Source: Streptomyces triticisoli
GTDB lineage: Bacteria > Actinomycetota > Actinomycetes > Streptomycetales > Streptomycetaceae
Direction: 5' to 3'
NCBI RefSeq assembly: GCF_003270085.1
Contig: NZ_QFDQ01000119.1
Location: 1-44,003 of the forward strand
Length of the DNA stretch: 44,003 nucleotides
Part shown: positions 43,535 to 44,003 of the stretch, in pieces
Numbering within the stretch: the first letter of the stretch is position 1
How the letters are laid out: every line of letters starts with the position of its first letter
Translations under genes and position numbers: made by a program
Notes under the pieces: model-generated
Seen by the model: only the letters and a program-made list of their open reading frames with translations
What the model was told of the DNA's origin: nothing
Database searches by the model: none

Positions 43535-44003
43535 GTGGCCAAGGACTCGTATCTCGTCGGACTGATCGGTTCCGGCATCGGCCCGTCGCTCAGTCCGGCG
43601 CTGCACGAGCGGGAGGCCGACCGGCAGGGCCTGCGCCTGCTGTACCGGCTCATCGACATCGACCGCCTCGGCGCCCCGCCCGAGGCGGTCGGAGACCTGG
43701 TGCGCTCCGCCCGCGACCTCGGCTTCGACGGGCTCAACATCACCCACCCCTGCAAGCAGCTCGTCCTGGAACACCTGGACGCCCTCTCCCCGCAGGCCGA
43801 GGCGCTCGGCGCGGTCAACACCGTCGTCTTCGAAGGCGGCCGGGCCACCGGTCACAACACCGACGTCACCGGCTTCGCCGCCTCCTTCGCGCGCGGCCTG
43901 CCCGACGCCCCGCTGGAGCGCGTGGTGCAGCTCGGCGCGGGCGGCGCCGGCGCCGCCGTCGCCCACGCCACCCTGACGCTCGGGGCCGGCCGCGTCACCG
44001 TCG
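43535..44003 (+). CDS. aroE: Shikimate/quinate dehydrogenase (QsuD-like), 5' part
   Basis: The frame encodes 156 residues and leaves the window. It belongs to the AroE superfamily: GLIGSGIGPSLSPALHE with substrate-binding Ser18 and Ser20, catalytic Lys74 in NITHPCKQ, Asp110 in HNTDVTGF, and the start of the cofactor-binding loop LGAGGAGAAVAHA. The GSGIG opening and the wording around the active site are closer to catabolic NAD-dependent quinate/shikimate dehydrogenases (QsuD type) than to biosynthetic AroE. GTG 43535 follows AGGAGG by seven bases. With the permease it should feed shikimate or quinate into the protocatechuate route. Confidence 0.9.
   Translation, partial: MAKDSYLVGLIGSGIGPSLSPALHEREADRQGLRLLYRLIDIDRLGAPPEAVGDLVRSARDLGFDGLNITHPCKQLVLEHLDALSPQAEALGAVNTVVFEGGRATGHNTDVTGFAASFARGLPDAPLERVVQLGAGGAGAAVAHATLTLGAGRVTV

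Overview
The window is high-GC actinobacterial DNA, almost certainly from Streptomyces or a close relative. Third codon positions are mostly G or C, GTG starts are frequent, ribosome binding sites are GGAGG-like, and the gene families are typical of the genus. No rRNA, tRNA or CRISPR array was seen.

Region 1 (1-19,552) is a type 2 BREX / Pgl (phage growth limitation) defence locus that has been damaged and expanded. The 3' part of a group II intron maturase runs in frame into a 5'-truncated IS5-type transposase, and this runs into the last ~175 codons of pglX. That remnant also carries a one-base frameshift. Intact pglY and pglZ follow. brxD and brxHI, which normally come next, are 7.8 kb away. 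The 7.8 kb insert holds two operons of defence-like genes and one lone membrane-protein gene. They are: a DUF262 protein with a CBS-HEPN protein (minus strand); a 42-residue micro-protein coupled to a protein with a CorA-like two-helix membrane end; and a TauE/SafE transporter followed by an unusual fusion of a substrate-binding-protein domain, a DUF4145/HEPN-type domain and two zinc ribbons. A chimera of two transposase fragments closes the insert just before brxD.

Region 2 (19,827-29,041) is accessory. It holds a 909-residue CoiA-like protein with an internally duplicated domain, a 32-bp perfect palindrome, a UTRA-only regulator followed by a full GntR/UTRA regulator, and a small operon of a 59-residue protein, a SAM methyltransferase and a CYTH triphosphatase/cyclase. 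A secreted GH10-like hydrolase follows on the minus strand. A decayed piece of the methyltransferase gene lies 2.8 kb downstream of the original.

Region 3 (29,429-41,113) looks like chromosomal Streptomyces sequence. It holds an EF-G paralogue, small conserved proteins, the tail of a dead GH1 beta-glucosidase gene, and a gene set that appears to make a pterin- or pyrimidine-linked, glycosylated and methylated product. That set comprises a CDP-alcohol phosphatidyltransferase, an MDR-type dehydrogenase, a PTPS-like protein, a glycosyltransferase, a methyltransferase and a flippase-like membrane protein, linked by 4-bp overlaps, then a convergent creatininase-family gene, GTP cyclohydrolase II and a PPOX-class flavoprotein/F420 enzyme.

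Region 4 (41,190-44,003) is a shikimate/quinate uptake and use unit: an MHS-family permease, a TetR repressor and the start of a QsuD-like shikimate/quinate dehydrogenase. The two promoter regions share a related operator sequence.

The best candidates for something undescribed are the TauE plus SBP-HEPN-zinc-ribbon pair and the micro-ORF/CorA-like pair, both inside the split BREX locus.
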